A DNA stretch of 64,000 nucleotides from Adenophora triphylla var. japonica (GCA_022495995.1 JAFEMH010005402.1:62001-126000), one strand, 5' to 3'; positions 33,531-45,677 are shown, numbered from the stretch's first letter. The notes: a model not told the origin generated them from the letters alone. Numbers and translations: made by a program.

Positions 33531-34785
33531 TCAAAAGTAGTACTTCATAAGGTGATTGGCATGCCATGGATGCTTAAGATGTTCACCGTTTGGCTTAGCT
33601 AGGCGGTAGGTTCCTTCTCTGACCACGTTGGTGACGATGTATGGTCCTTCCCAGTTGGGAGAGAGTTTGTTTTGACGGGCTTTGAGTCCCGTCGCTTCAA
33701 TCTTTCTAAGAACATGATCGCCGACCTTAAAGAACCTTTTCTTCACCTTCTTGTCGTGGTAAGCCTTGGTTTTCTTTTTGTAATTTTCCATCCTTAGCTG
33801 GGCGTCCAATCTTCGTTCGTCGACAAGGTCCAGGTCGACCTGTCGGTTATGGATATTCTTTTCTATATCGTAGAGAGCAACTCGGTCTGTTGGAAGCTGA
33901 AGCTCGGCGGGAGCCGTGGCCTCGAGCCATAAGCCAAAGCAAATGGGGTTTCCCCGTAGGCCCCGGGTGGTTGTGCGGGCGCCCAGTGCCGAAGGTAGTT
34001 CGTCCAACCATCTTGTCTTTGCGTCCTCGAGATTTTTACATAAGGCAGACAAGACGAGCTTGTTTGCCGCTTCAGCTTGTCTATTGCCTTGGGGATAGGC
34101 AACGGACGACTTGGAGTGCTTGACGCCCATTCTATTCAATTCTTGTTCAAATATCCTTGAGAACTGCAGGCCGTTGTCCGAAACAATTACCCTTGGGATT
34201 CCAAAGCGACACCATATCGAATCATGGATGAAGCTTAGGGCATTGTTTTCAGTAATTTTGTTTAAGGCCTTGGCCTCCACCCACTTTGAGAAGTAGTCAA
34301 CTGCCACAATCACATACTTGACTCCCCCTTTGGCCTGTGGAAAAGGCCCAATTAGATCAACACCCCACATATCAAACGGCCAAGCAGCCATGACAGGGGT
34401 TTGCTCAGTTGTCGATAGTTTGGGGAGGTCGGCAAATCGTTGGCAGGTATCGCATTTTCTCACAAACTGTTTGGCATCTTCACGGAGGTGGGGCCAGTAG
34501 TATCCCATGGTGATCAACTTGTCGGCCAATGTACGGGCCCCAGGATGGCCTCCACACTCTCCTTGATGTACCTCAAAAATCAATTGAACGACCTTATCTG
34601 GGTGGACGCACTTCAAAGAATGGCACAGTAATGGATCGTCGGTAGAGCTCTCCTTCTACGACCGTGAATCTGGCCGCCTTTCTCCTTACTTGCCTTGCCG
34701 AAACTTCGTCGCTTGGCAACTCGTCCTTTTCAATAAACGCTTTCAGCTCGTCGATCCAACACCTCGGACCGTCTCCAACGCACAT
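33531..34785 (-). pseudogene. Element C integrase (one frameshift)
   Basis: The main frame (34616-33531) holds the zinc domain (EVHQGECGGHPGARTLADKL; CDTCQRF), the catalytic core with GVDLIG, SDNG and the Glu in RQAEAANK, and the C-terminal WEGPY...HPWHANHLMKYYF. Upstream residues (34785-34620) are in another frame and meet the main frame near 34610. A local frame disturbance near 33945-33985 also blurs the middle of the protein. It would insert element DNA. Confidence 0.85.
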
Positions 34786-34800
34786 AATCTTTACTCGTTC

Positions 34801-36324
34801 TTAAGCTGGTTGATCGAGATAGGCCAAATGGTGGCCATGCTCGTCTTCAGGGAGTTGATCTGTTGCCAGTTTGGAGAGTAAGTCGGCGTGTTCGTTGTTT
34901 TCACGAGCAATTCTCTGTATGACCCAAAATTCCAATCCTTGAATCAATTCACCGACCAAAGTACGGTATTTTTGAAGGGTTGAGTCGACGACCTGGTAAT
35001 CACCGCGGACCTGGTTCACGATCAATTGGGAGTCACAAAAAGCAGCAATTTTGTTGGCCCCAAAGCATTTGGCATATTCAATGGCGGCTATAAGTGCTTC
35101 GTACTCCGCTTGATTGTTTGATGCTTGGAACTTGAATCTCAACACTTCCTCAAAGACTCTTCCGCTTTCTGGTTCGACAAGAACGATCCCTGCCCCACTT
35201 AGATTTCTTGTTGCCGACCCGTCTGAATATATCTTCCAACATCCCATAGGCAAAATCAACTCCGCTGGTTGGTCGTTGACTTCCTTTCCCTTGCTCACTT
35301 TCTTCTGCGGCCTTTGATCGTCGTCTGTTGTGAATGACGTTTCAACTAGGAAGTCTGCCAGGGTTTGTGCCTGCAAGGCCTTTCTAGCCACGTAGCGAAT
35401 GTCAAACTCTGTCAGCTCGATGCTCCAATTGAGTAGACGACCAGAGCTCTCAGGGCGATGCAATATTTTGCGCAATGGGGCGTCGGTGTAAACAACGATG
35501 GGATGAGCAGAGAAGTATGCTCGTAGCTTTCGTGCTGTGATGATGAGAGCGTAAGCGATCTTCTCCGCGTTGAAATAGCGGTTTTATACATCCGTCAAAG
35601 CTTTACTAACATAGTAAACCGGCCTCTTTGTTCCACCTTCCTCCCTGACCAATACGGCGGCTACGGCTTTGTCACCCGCCGAGAGGTAGACATAAAGGTC
35701 TTCACCTGCTACGGGGCTTTGGAGGAGTGGTGGGGAGCCAAGATACTCTTTCAGCTGATTGAACGACTGGGAACATTCATTCGTCCATTTAAAGTCCTTA
35801 GCACCTCGGAGAGCTTTAAAAAATGGAAGCGGTCTCTCGGCGGACTTGGCAATAAAACGACCTAGGGCCGCTACTCGTCCATTCAAACGCTGAACCTCCT
35901 TAATGCTTGTAGGTTCTGCCATGTCGATCAAAGCCTTAATTTTCTCAGGATTGGCTTCGATTCCCCGCTGTGAGAGCATGAATCCTAAGAACTTTCCTGC
36001 TGCCACTCCAAAGACGCACTTAGCCGGATTGAGGACCATGTCGTTTGCTCGGAGATTGGAGAATGTTTGCTGTAGGTCGTCGACATGCTTTCTCTTTCTA
36101 CTTTTGACGACCATGTCATCAACATATGCTTCCAGGTTGTCGCCGATCTGTCCTTTGAATACCTTGTTGATCATCCTTTGGTACGTGGCTCCGGCGTTTT
36201 TAAGCCCAAAAGGCATCTTCGTATAACAATAAGTTCCCCCTGCAGCCTGAAAGGCCGTCTTCGGAATGTCTTCTTCAGCCATCTTGATTTGGTGGTAGCC
36301 AGAATAAGCATCAAGAAAGCTCAA
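34801..36324 (-). pseudogene. pol: Element C reverse transcriptase (C half), RNase H and archaeal RNase H
   Basis: A single frame runs from 36324 to 34801 with one TAA at 35584-35586. It begins with SFLDAYSGYHQIK and has the RT active site YVDD at 36115-36126. The RT-linked RNase H follows, then a complete archaeal-type RNase H with YSDGSA, AEYEAL, FCDSQLIVNQ and ENNEHADLLSKLA blocks supplying the acidic active-site residues (35250-34850). The frame ends in a TAA at 34801-34803, before the integrase part. Confidence 0.87.
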
Positions 36325-37523
36325 AGTAGTGTGGCCAGGCCACGAGAATCAACGAGCTTGTCAGTGGGGGCAAAGGGTAACTGTCCTTGGGGCACACCAA
36401 GTTTAGATCGGTAAAGTCGACACAGAGCCTCCATTTTCCATTTGGTTTTTTCACAAGGACCACGTTAGCCAGCCAAGTTGTGAACCCAGCGTTCACAATA
36501 ATTCCAGCTCTCAGCAACTTCTCAATCTCTTGCTTTATAGCAATCTCTTTTTCAGTTGAAAAAACTCGACACCTTTGCTCTTTGAATTTTACAGTGAGGT
36601 TTACTCCAAGCCTATGAACTGCCACGTCCTCTCTAATCCCCTTCATATCTTCCACTTTCCAAGCAAAAACATCGAGGTTCTGTTTGAGTAGGGAGGTTAT
36701 CTCTTCCCTCTCCTCAGTGCATAACTGAGACCCCAGCTTGATTTTCTGCTCTGGATAGTCAGGGTTAATGACCAGTTCAATTAGCTCATCGGCTGGCTTC
36801 ATCTCAGGGGCGTCGTCCTTAAAGTCCATGGATTCAATGACGATCTCTTTAATTTTCCTTCTTGCTTCAGGTGTCAGATCTGGTACCTCATCGTCAATCA
36901 ATTTATCCAGCTCGGCCCCCGATTCTTGGGCGACCAAAAGTTGTGGCTTTGCAGCTTGGTCGTCCATGAATACTTCCACAAAGACCTCGGGGTCGTCTAT
37001 ACACTTGATTGTCGAGATGCCGGCGTACGAGGTCGTCATTTGCTTGACAGATTTAGAGAGCTTCACGATGTGATCTGGATCGTCGATTTCAATGGTCCGT
37101 TTTGCCTTCAGCGCGTGCTCTAGGAATTGCAGGGCCGTCCCAACACACATCCCGCTCCGGCACGGGAAGGAAATTTGACTCGTTGGTGGGAAGCGAGGCG
37201 ACGATCCCCAGCGGATTGACCCGGGTTGGCCAAGGATTGCGTGATAGTCATCGACGACGTTGATCACAATAAAAGTTACGATCTTAATTGTTCTCGATGG
37301 GTGTTCCCCGATGTCGGCGGAAGGTCGATACGGCCTTTGCATCTACCGGTGATTGGTGAATCCTTCTAGACGACCTAAGTAAGGACTTAGACGGCTATCG
37401 GGTAGACCCATTCTGCGGTAGACGTTGTAAAACAAGATGTCTTTGGCCGCTCCCGTATCGATCAAAATTCTCCTTGATTCGCGATTATCGATGAAACCAG
37501 GTATGACCGAGTTTGTTGACGAG
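36311..37523 (-). pseudogene. pol: Element C protease and start of reverse transcriptase
   Basis: The protease active-site Asp-Thr-Gly-Ala is encoded at 37451-37462. A stop follows at about 37343 after GFTNHR. The rest of the protease and the linker with YPEQKIKLG and the start of RT (LLRAGIIVNAGFTTWLANVV, KWRLCVDFTDLNLVCPKDSYPLP) are open from 37342 to 36311. A frameshift near 36320 separates this from the RT active-site half. Confidence 0.83.
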
Positions 37524-39423
37524 CTAATGGATTGGTGGCGGCTCGTAGGGAAAGAAACTTATCACGTCGTTTGGAGTTTCCGAGTTTTGGGGGACATGTG
37601 GGGCCTTCTTCAGATGGTAGATGGCGCTCTTAATCTGATTCTTGCTCGTCTCCTCAGAAATTACTAACACCATTCTTGGGTTCCTCTGTGGAGGGTCGTC
37701 GTTAGCAGCTCGGGTGTTGGCCGCCTGACGATCCTTCCTTACATATTCCCCAAGTCGTCCATCGTAGATCCATCTCTGAATGATCTTTTTCAAGCTGAAA
37801 CATTCCTCGGTATCATGGCCTTTATCTCTATGGTATTCACAATATTTGTTCATGTTTTTCTTTCCCTTCCCGTTCGGGTTCATTTTTGGTGCCGGGCCAA
37901 AATCAACGTTGCTCAAAATTTCTGCTCTAGACACGGTAAGCGGAGTGTACGACTCGGGACTTTTACGCTTTCATTTTGTTCTTTCCTTTCTCTCCGACCT
38001 TATCCTTCTTGGATTTTGTCGCTTCAACCTCGTCGACGGCCTTTCCCTCTCTTTGCAACTTCCTTTCTTCAGCCTCGGCGACGGCGTACGCCTTGGCATA
38101 GAGGTCTTTACGGGACTTGGCCGGGTGGACTTGAAGCTCGTAGTCTAGAGTAGAGGAAACGACACCATGTCTGAAACAACTTATGATCTCCCTATCAGTT
38201 AGGTCCTCATCAATTTGATCCACCAATTTCTTGAATCTTTTGAAGTAACTCATCGAGCTTTCAGTGGCTCCTTGGGAAATATTGGTTAGGTCGTTGACAG
38301 TCTTACGACGATCTCCCGCCGTAGCAAACCTTCCTAAAAACTTCTTTCTCATTTGTTTCCATGATTCAATACTCCCCTTCGGTAGGCTTCTAAACCACCT
38401 CAGAGCAGCGTCGACCAGTGTGCTCGTGAGAGCCTTGCACATGACGTCGTCGTAGCCAGAAGCTTTCGCCACTACGTACATTTGTGCCTCAAGGTGTTGT
38501 ATGTGGTCGATGGCGCTGGTAGAGCCGTTGTATTGTTTCAGGTCGGGCAGCTTGAAGCCTGGTTCCGGGGGTCCCGTTTCCAACATCCAGGGTGCAAGGG
38601 GATTCATAGTGTCGCCATCGTCGTCAGAGTCGTCGCTGTCCATTTTGTTCCTTTTGTGTGTCAATTCTTCCACCTGACGCTTCAACCTCAAGAACTCTCT
38701 CATGTCCACTTCTCCTATTGGGCCGGCTGGGGGAATCCTATCCTGACGAGGCCCCCGAGCTACGGTGTTAGACCGTTGCCTCTCTGTGGGAGCAGGTCGT
38801 CGTGAGATGGATCGCTCCCTGTAGCTGGGTGGTGGAGACGGCCTATAGGATATTGAAAGTTCTCGTTCATGACGGGGTGGAGTACGAGTTCTTTCTTTGT
38901 GGCTAGGTGCTCGTTCATTTCTAAACGGCGGTGTCATTAGACGACCCCGGACGATTTGGTTCGGATTTGCTTCAGGATTCTCGACGGCCAAAACTCTACG
39001 AGGCTCTGCTTCCTCAGCTCGTCGCTGCTGTGATGGGGCTCCTTGGCTTCGTCTTTCATTAAGGTGTTCCCTTAGGTCAAGCTGTGGCACCACGCGCTCA
39101 TTTTCGGCGACGATCCCCTCCACGACGACCTGCATTCTCTCTCTGGTTTCTTCTCCTCCTTCTGACGAGACCGTTTGGTGGGATGCTGCGGGGGCTTGAG
39201 GAGCGGCCATGTGAATGAGCTCGTCTTGGATTTGCAGGAATTCTTTTAGGGCGTTAGCTCTCTCGACGAGGAAAGCTGCTCTATCGAGATTAGGGTTGGA
39301 GGGACCTCCCGCATATCTTGTCGTTGTCTCAGGCCTCCTTTCCAGTGGAGGTCTCCTCTGGCGTTCAGCAGCAGGCCCTTTTTCTCTCCTCCTAGCCGTT
39401 TGAAGGCCTGTACCGTCAACCAT
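37524..39423 (-). pseudogene. gag: Element C gag (one frameshift)
   Basis: The start ATG at 39423 follows the primer site by about 180 bp. The N-terminal half has Arg/Ser/Pro-rich segments such as RTRTPPRHER and RERSISRRPAP (about 38900-38750). A Retrotrans_gag domain lies at about 38560-38100. The frame ends at 37963. The zinc knuckle CEYHRDKGHDTEEC (about 37830) is in a second frame (37934-37524), so one frameshift near 37950 splits the protein. Confidence 0.82.
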
Positions 39424-39601
39424 CCCCTGTGACCTGGTAACCCTTAAATTAGGGTTTCTAGGTGGAGAGGGTGGCCTAGGATTTTCTTGTTGTGGAGGAG
39501 GTACGCCTTCATCTCATGTAGACTTGCTGGCCGTATGACCATCTGACACCATTTTCCCAAACTTTTCCGGCTGTATTTCTTCTGCTGGAGATCACTAACA
39601 C

Positions 39602-39620
39602 GTTCCCGGCAATGGAACCA
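39602..39620 (-). promoter_or_regulatory. Element C primer-binding site, tRNA-Glu-like
   Basis: On the minus strand TGGTTCCATTGCCGGGAAC starts three bases after the LTR end; the first 18 bases are identical to element A. Confidence 0.75.
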
Positions 39621-39623
39621 ATC

Positions 39624-40546
39624 TGATCGCGCAGGAAAGCGTGGTGGGCTCAGTTCTTTGGGTCCAGCGAATGAATGAGCTAGCTTGTGATCTGCACACC
39701 ACAAGAAATAACAGTGAAGCGTAGGGGTCTTCGGCAAGCCCCTCCGGCGTGAGAGTAAGATTATGGACTGGAAATATGGTGGCAAAAATATGGAATGTGT
39801 GTGGGTACGTGAATATGCAATGAAGCATTACCTGTGTCCATGTTGTTACTCTCTTATTTATAGTAGGAATAGTGATGTTAGGGTTTTTACCAGAGCCGTT
39901 GGATTGGGTGGTCTCCAACCGTTGGATCAGCTCCATCTCCCAGGCGTACACGTGTCACGGCGGGTGTCCGTCTATGTAAGGACAACTGCAACACGACAAC
40001 GATAAGCGGTTGCCTTATATGGGAAAGTCAACCTGTACACCTTTTGGAGTTATTACTGTTTGCATGATTGCACGTGTAACTAAGCACTGTAGCAGGCCTG
40101 ACGTTCTCCCAAATTAGCTAATTAACCAAGATTGTTGAGGAAGCTTAATAGAAGAGACGACTTGGAGCTATCCGTCCAGTTGGGTCGTCTCTTCGAGGCG
40201 TGACTCGACGAGAGAGAGAGTTGATCGTTCAGTGACGACGCTCACTCTTGGACGAGTGCTGGTTCGCGCCGAGGGAAGGCTCGTCGTTAGATGAGCTTAG
40301 CTCACTGTCGACGATCTCTTCTTGGTATATTGACGGGCTAGAAGTTAATCCCTTCCTCAATGGTACAATGACTCGTCGTTTGGATGGGCTTGGTCGCTCA
40401 ATGACGACGACTGCCAACCAATGTTGGGCGGGTCATGACCCGAGGCCTTGATCTGTTCCTTCGTGGTCGGTCTTTTGATGGGCCTGTGGGGCCTCTGGGC
40501 TCGTAGCAAAGTATTGGGCTCGGCCCATCACAGAATATTCCGTTCA
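39624..40546 (-). repeat. Element C 5' LTR
   Basis: 923 bp; a minus-strand TATAAATAAGA box is at 39852-39862. It carries a CACGTG box at about 39950. The flank ATTG (40547-40550) repeats the left flank. Confidence 0.9.
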
Positions 40547-41259
40547 ATTGTGTTTGTGAATGCATCCACCCATCTTTAACATTAAGCTTTTTACTTATAT
40601 CAGATTTTTTATATGTTTTAAGTATATCAATTATTCTGCAATTTTATTGTAATGGAAGTAAGAATATAAATCTTAGTTCTCTATCGAATGATTTTTTTTT
40701 TACTTTTCGTTGGCTTGATGCTTAGTGACCTCGGTTCAAAATCTAAAATAATGCATTGGATGGATGTTCCAGTGTTACGAAAGAATGATAGCATTTTGAA
40801 ACTAATAACCATGAACATGAACAGATACCATATCTGCTCTATATGTAGAAGATCAAATAAGAGATTTTGGAGTTTCAAAAAGATCAAGAAAAGGATTAAA
40901 TTATTATTGATGTCATTATAGTAGTTATTTATAAGTTAGCTAATATATTTATAAACTGAAAATTAAAATGTAATAGTTCCCATGTATCGAAATGATAATT
41001 CATTGCTATTTTTGTTTGTAAAAAAAGATAGTCTCATTTTTTAAATTGATAGGTTAAATCATCGAACTTATATAATTGTCTAATAAGGAAGAAGGGGAAG
41101 AGAAAGAGAGTATTGTCCAATAAGAATAATAGTTTGAGGAGTAATTGAGTAATTACAAAATTTCATTAAAAATAATGATATAAACGTTTTTTTTTTTTTA
41201 ATAAACATGAGTAAGTTGTTTAAATAGTCAAATGGGACTATTATTATGGGCAAAGGGGG
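40547..41259. other. AT-rich intergenic DNA right of element C
   Basis: No gene, RNA or element end is recognised. Confidence 0.55.
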
Positions 41260-41272
41260 TATGCAATTAGTG

Positions 41273-41645
41273 TTTTTTTTTTTGTTACCCAGGTTCCCCA
41301 GCTTCGCCGGGTTATTCCTGGACCACTAGCTATCGGCCCCACAGTGTCCTAGCGGAGGTAAATCGCGGATATGCCCAAAGCAGCCAGGGTGGCAGCACCC
41401 CTTATACTCCTGGCCCCAAGGGAGCCCTCCTACAACGCAATAGTTGAACTCCCCACACTGAGGTTACGGCCCGGCAATCTTTGCTTCCTTAATCGAATGG
41501 ATGTGCGGGAAGCTCACTGGGGCGCGAAACCCAGGATAGGAACAATAACCACAAGGATTCCCCTTTAGGGGAATCGAACCGGTGACCTCCCCTTCGGGAG
41601 GCCACCAAAACAACGCCAGTACCACTGGGCCAAAGCCCATTAGGT
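41273..41645 (-). mobile_element. tRNA-derived SINE
   Basis: On the minus strand it starts ACCTAATGGGCTTTGG, with an RNA polymerase III A box TGGCCCAGTGGT (41621-41632) and B box GGTTCGATTCC (41570-41580), and ends in an A11 tail (T run at 41273-41283). A 17-bp duplication TATGCAATTAGTGTTTT flanks it (41260-41276 and 41646-41662), as expected for LINE-driven retrotransposition. The body is about 370 bp. It encodes no protein. Confidence 0.9.
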
Positions 41646-41941
41646 TATGCAATTAGTGTTTTATACTAATGATATCTTGAAGATGATAGACTATCAAATT
41701 TATTTTTATCAAATATTTAAAATCAAACACATATTTAAACAAAAACTAAAATAACCCTAAAGATTAAGAAAAATTAACTAACGTATACAAATTGAGAAAA
41801 AATCAAGCGACAAACATAGTTAATGACGAGTCCGTACAAACCACTTTCAGCCTACTCATTTGTTTCTCTTCACATTTGTACCCGTTAATTGTTCAACCCT
41901 TCATAATACTCTTAAAGTTTAAGGTTTCACCTTAAAATCAA

Positions 41942-43668
41942 GGGTTAATGACAATTTAGGGCCTGTAGTATAGGGGCATTACTACATTGGGGCCCGAAGT
42001 CCAAAAACTATCAATTTAGGGCCTTAATTTATAATTTTGATCAAATTGGGGCTTTTTGACGGAAAACGTTAAAAAAACCCGTTAAGTGATCATGTGCGAA
42101 ACATGTGACATTTAGTGAGGGCATTTTGGTCATTTTACGTTCAACCCAGACTTCAGGCCCTAAATTGACATTTTTCCTATAAAATAATAAATAAAAATAT
42201 TTAGTTTTTTTTTACAAAAATTAATAATAATAAAATAATAATAATAACTAATTTATTTCCAAATTAATTTATTTTTTAATTTATTATTTTTGAATATTCA
42301 TTTTTGAGAGGAGGAAATATCGAATATTATTTCCAAATTAATTTATTTTTTCATTTATTATTTTTGAATATTCATTTTTGAGACGGAGGAAATATCAAAT
42401 ATTATTTCCAAATTAATAACTACATTATTAATTCTTATATTAATAATACAAATACACTAACCAAAAAAATTCAAATATTCATAAAAAAAAAAAAAAATAA
42501 CACCACACATGTTTATACTCATTCCCAGACACATCCCCCACCCAACAACCCACCGCTGCAAGCACCACCAACAACCCACCGCTGCCACTGTCATCAACAC
42601 CACCACTGCCGCCACCATCACCATGATTTTATAAAATAAAAATATTTTTTTCCCCTAAAAAAAACCCGCCTTCTCCGGCCACCAAATCGTCCTCCACACC
42701 CCCATTAATCCCGGCACCAAGCCATTTCCTCCATTTTCGCCACCTTCAACCACCGCACGAACCCCACATCTCCACCTCAAAGTCACCCCTTCTTTAACTC
42801 ACCGTCTTCTCCAATCTCTCCCGTCTCTCCACCACCCATTTCAAATCCCTCCGCCTCTTCTCTTCCGAACCCACTCATCTTCCCCTTCTTTTTGATTTCA
42901 TCACCGGCAATTCCATCCCACCCCAATCGGTCTGGCCGCACCACAAACCCGGTCTGACGGCCCACCACAAAGCCCCAATTGAATAACCAAAACAAACTGA
43001 ATCATCAAGTCTAACCGAACCAAATCAAGACCCAAACTCATTCAATTTTTCGGCTACACTCATCTGATTTTGTCTCAAAAATACCAAACGGACCCGGATC
43101 AATTTTTTTCAAACCCCTTTTCCAAATAACAAAAGCGCATTCGAATCACCCCAAGATATGATTGAATCGGTTTTGGGTCATCCACCATCTCAAACGTTTT
43201 CTTCAAAAACGGCGTTGGCCCTCCGTCTCTTAATCCCTCAATCGGAGTCGCCGCACCACCTCTGCGCACCACCAAAATCATCTTCATCAATAACTAAAAT
43301 CGGTTCTTCTTTAATACCCACAATTCCAATTGCACCTCCATTGCCAAATTCGGTCATATCATCATGCACACTTAGGGGTTCTCCTTCTTTGATTTCATCT
43401 CCGGCATGTTCATCAACCTCCTCAAGTGGTGAAGATTTCGATGACCCATTAAGAATTTGATCTGGTCTGCTGAGTTTTTGTTGGGTGTGTAGCTGTTGGG
43501 GTTTTGTTGATGGTGTTGCTGAGTGTATTGGTTGCGTGGGTGAGAAGGTGGGTTGGCCGGAGGAGGAGAGTTAGAATGGAGATGGCGGCGGCGTTGATTT
43601 GGAGAACGGAGAAGGTGGGGTTTTGTTGATTGCGTTGCTGAGTTTTAATTTTTGGATTAATGTTTTTT

Positions 43669-43703
<35 letters not shown>

Positions 43704-43930
43704 TCAATTTAGGGCCTGAAGTCTGGGTTGAACGTAAAATGACCAAAATGCCCTCACTAAATGTCACATGTTTCGCACATGATCACTTAACGGGTTTTTT
43801 TAACGTTTTCCGTCAAAAAGTCCCAATTTGATCAAAATTATAAATTAAGGCCCTAAATTGATAGTTTTTGGACTTCGGGCCCCAATGTGGTAATGCCCCT
43901 ATACTACAGGCCCTAAATTATCATTAACCC
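41942..43930. mobile_element. Mutator-like element with 231-bp terminal inverted repeats
   Basis: The terminal inverted repeats are 41942-42172 and 43700-43930, nearly identical over their whole length. A 9-bp duplication TAAAATCAA (41933-41941 and 43931-43939) fits Mutator-like transposition. The 1.5 kb interior has no transposase, so the element is non-autonomous. Its centre (42500-43460) is notably richer in C than the flanks and might be a captured host fragment (Pack-MULE), but I could not identify a source gene. A (GA)15 microsatellite (about 43671-43700) abuts the right repeat. Confidence 0.88.
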
Positions 43931-43953
43931 TAAAATCAATTGGTATTTGAAAG

Positions 43954-44522
43954 TGTGTGAACATCACACACATTGCCAAGTCAAAGGTTGACTTAGTTTA
44001 GTTTTGTTACTTTCTTAATTGTTTAATTTAAGTTAATTAATATATAGTTTATATTTAATTGTACTAACCTACTAACCAAAAATGTGCTTTGTTTTAGTGG
44101 TATTTTTGATTATTTATGTAGGACTCTCACAAGAATATAAGGAAGGCTTGAAAAGATAAGAAGATAAAAAAAATTGTGGATATTCATCAAGCTCACCCCT
44201 TCCTAAATATCGTGACCTCCTTAGCTATAAATACAAGACTCAAGGCTTGTTCACAACACACATTTTTATAGAGCATAAAGGCTGAAGAATTCTTGCCTCA
44301 GTGTGTTTCTGTTTTTGTGAGAGTAGTTTGATTATTTTTGTCTTCTCTTAGTTTGCATTTGTGTATTCGATTCAAAAGAAGTTTAAGAAGAGAAGTTTTA
44401 TTGTCTACAACAAATTGCTGTAGATAAGTGTTAGTTTTTTTGTTTATTTCATTTTAATTTATTCATTTCCGCTGCTGTTTACTGTTGGTGCTAGTACTGC
44501 TGCGATAGCATCAAGACTCACA
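43954..44522 (+). repeat. Copia-like solo LTR remnant
   Basis: It starts TGTGTGAAC and ends CTCACA, with a TATAAATA box at about 44233. The late part 'tttatttcattttaatttattcatttccgctgc' is typical of plant Ty1/copia LTR ends. The block at 61990-62500 is built the same way on the other strand. No clear TSD is seen and no copia interior is attached. Confidence 0.5.
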
Positions 44523-44793
44523 TCAGGCGTCTGTAACTTCTTGTGCACTTTCTAGCCGCTCAATTTCTTTCAGTGTTAAGGGGAGTGACTCATGATCTTT
44601 ATATGTCATAGGCAAGGTTCGTCAATTCCTAATGTGAGATAATATCTATAATACGCCCCCTCACGTGTAGCCGGGCTTTGGCAAAGGCTTACAATGTGGA
44701 CTTATTAATCGGGTGGCGCGGAATAACATCGTGGGCCGTTGGGCCTGCACGTGTAAGGACCTGCTCTGATATCATCTTAAAATCTGAAGTTCC

Positions 44794-45554
44794 TGATGTT
44801 GCCAGGAACTTCCTCAACAGCAACTCCACCGTTATAGTCTGACTTTGGTAACTCCGGCTCCTTCTTCTCCGACTGGACTGCACACAATCAAACGTAAACT
44901 AAGCCGGGGGCGGCTCCGGCGTTAGCCCCTCCGGCGTGAGGATAAGTATTGGCTTGGTAAAAGGGAAAACAAACAGTATTGAAGGTGGCTGTGTGTGTAT
45001 TAAGTTGGACGTACCTTGTCAATGAAGCCTTCATATCTTATTTATACCCCTCATCCTCGTGCCTTGCACATGACATCCTCACATTTCATGCTTACTGCCA
45101 CGTGTCGCCATATCATTGGTCCTTTCATAAAGTAAACCCTATTCACGTGATCATCAATCCCAATGCATAACCGTCTAATGGGTCCCACTTGATAGATATT
45201 TATATATCGCCTCTAGAGAATAACCTCAACTGGGATCCCTCTCTCGCCGGATAAGGTTACTTATTGTCTTGTCTCGCTTCATCATTATGTCTCGCGTTAT
45301 CATCTGTATCGCCTTTAACATCATGCCTCGCCTTTAATCTTTATCGCCGGCTTTCCTCATAATGTGTCGCTATTTAACATCTTGGTATTCCCCCCTTCTT
45401 AATGATATAAGCGGGATACTCCTGTCTCGCCTTCTTTTATTGGGCCGCCTATATTCTTTTCTTCTTCTTGGGTCGTACTCTATTTTGGGCCCCCTTTGCC
45501 ACTTTCTTGTCAATAACTTGGGCCGGGCCCACTCCTTATATTTGGACGGCATCG
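44794..45554 (-). repeat. Element D 3' LTR
   Basis: 761 bp on the plus strand from TGATGTTGCC to GGCATCG. The terminal CA has become CG, so in minus sense the LTR begins CGATG where the other copy has TGATG. A TATAAATAAGA box lies on the minus strand at 45036-45046, and CCACGTGTC at about 45100. Confidence 0.9.
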
Positions 45555-45574
45555 AAGCCCCTAAGTTTATGGCG
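45555..45574 (-). promoter_or_regulatory. Element D polypurine tract
   Basis: On the minus strand aaacttaggggctt precedes the LTR. It is less purine-rich than in A and C. Confidence 0.5.
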
Positions 45575-45677
45575 AGATTCATTTATGGTCTCGCCAAAAA
45601 CTTTATGCTCATTGATTCATCAATTTGCGACATACGAAACCTTCTTCAAGAAGATACTACGAAAATCCCCATCCATA

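Larger units (their letters stand above)
16998..40546 (-). mobile_element. Element C: Ty3/gypsy Tat-type retrotransposon, split by element B
   Basis: The LTRs are 16998-17930 (3' on the minus strand) and 39624-40546 (5'). The flanks share ATTG (16994-16997 and 40547-40550), a 4-bp match where five would be expected. Without the nested element B (18238-29416) C is about 12.4 kb. On the minus strand the order is primer site, gag, protease, RT, RNase H, archaeal RNase H, integrase. A convergent plus-strand spliced gene lies before the 3' LTR. LTR divergence is clearly higher than in A or B, roughly 3 percent by eye with clustered indels, so C is older. Only a few stops and frameshifts break pol. 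Confidence 0.9.

Noticed and set aside
43158..43460. 100-codon frame in the Mutator-like element
   Set aside because: No recognised domain; kept only as a possible captured fragment, not called as a gene.
44979..45170. 63-codon frame identical to one at 57663-57854
   Set aside because: Both lie in the two LTRs of element D; identity comes from the LTR duplication, not from a gene.
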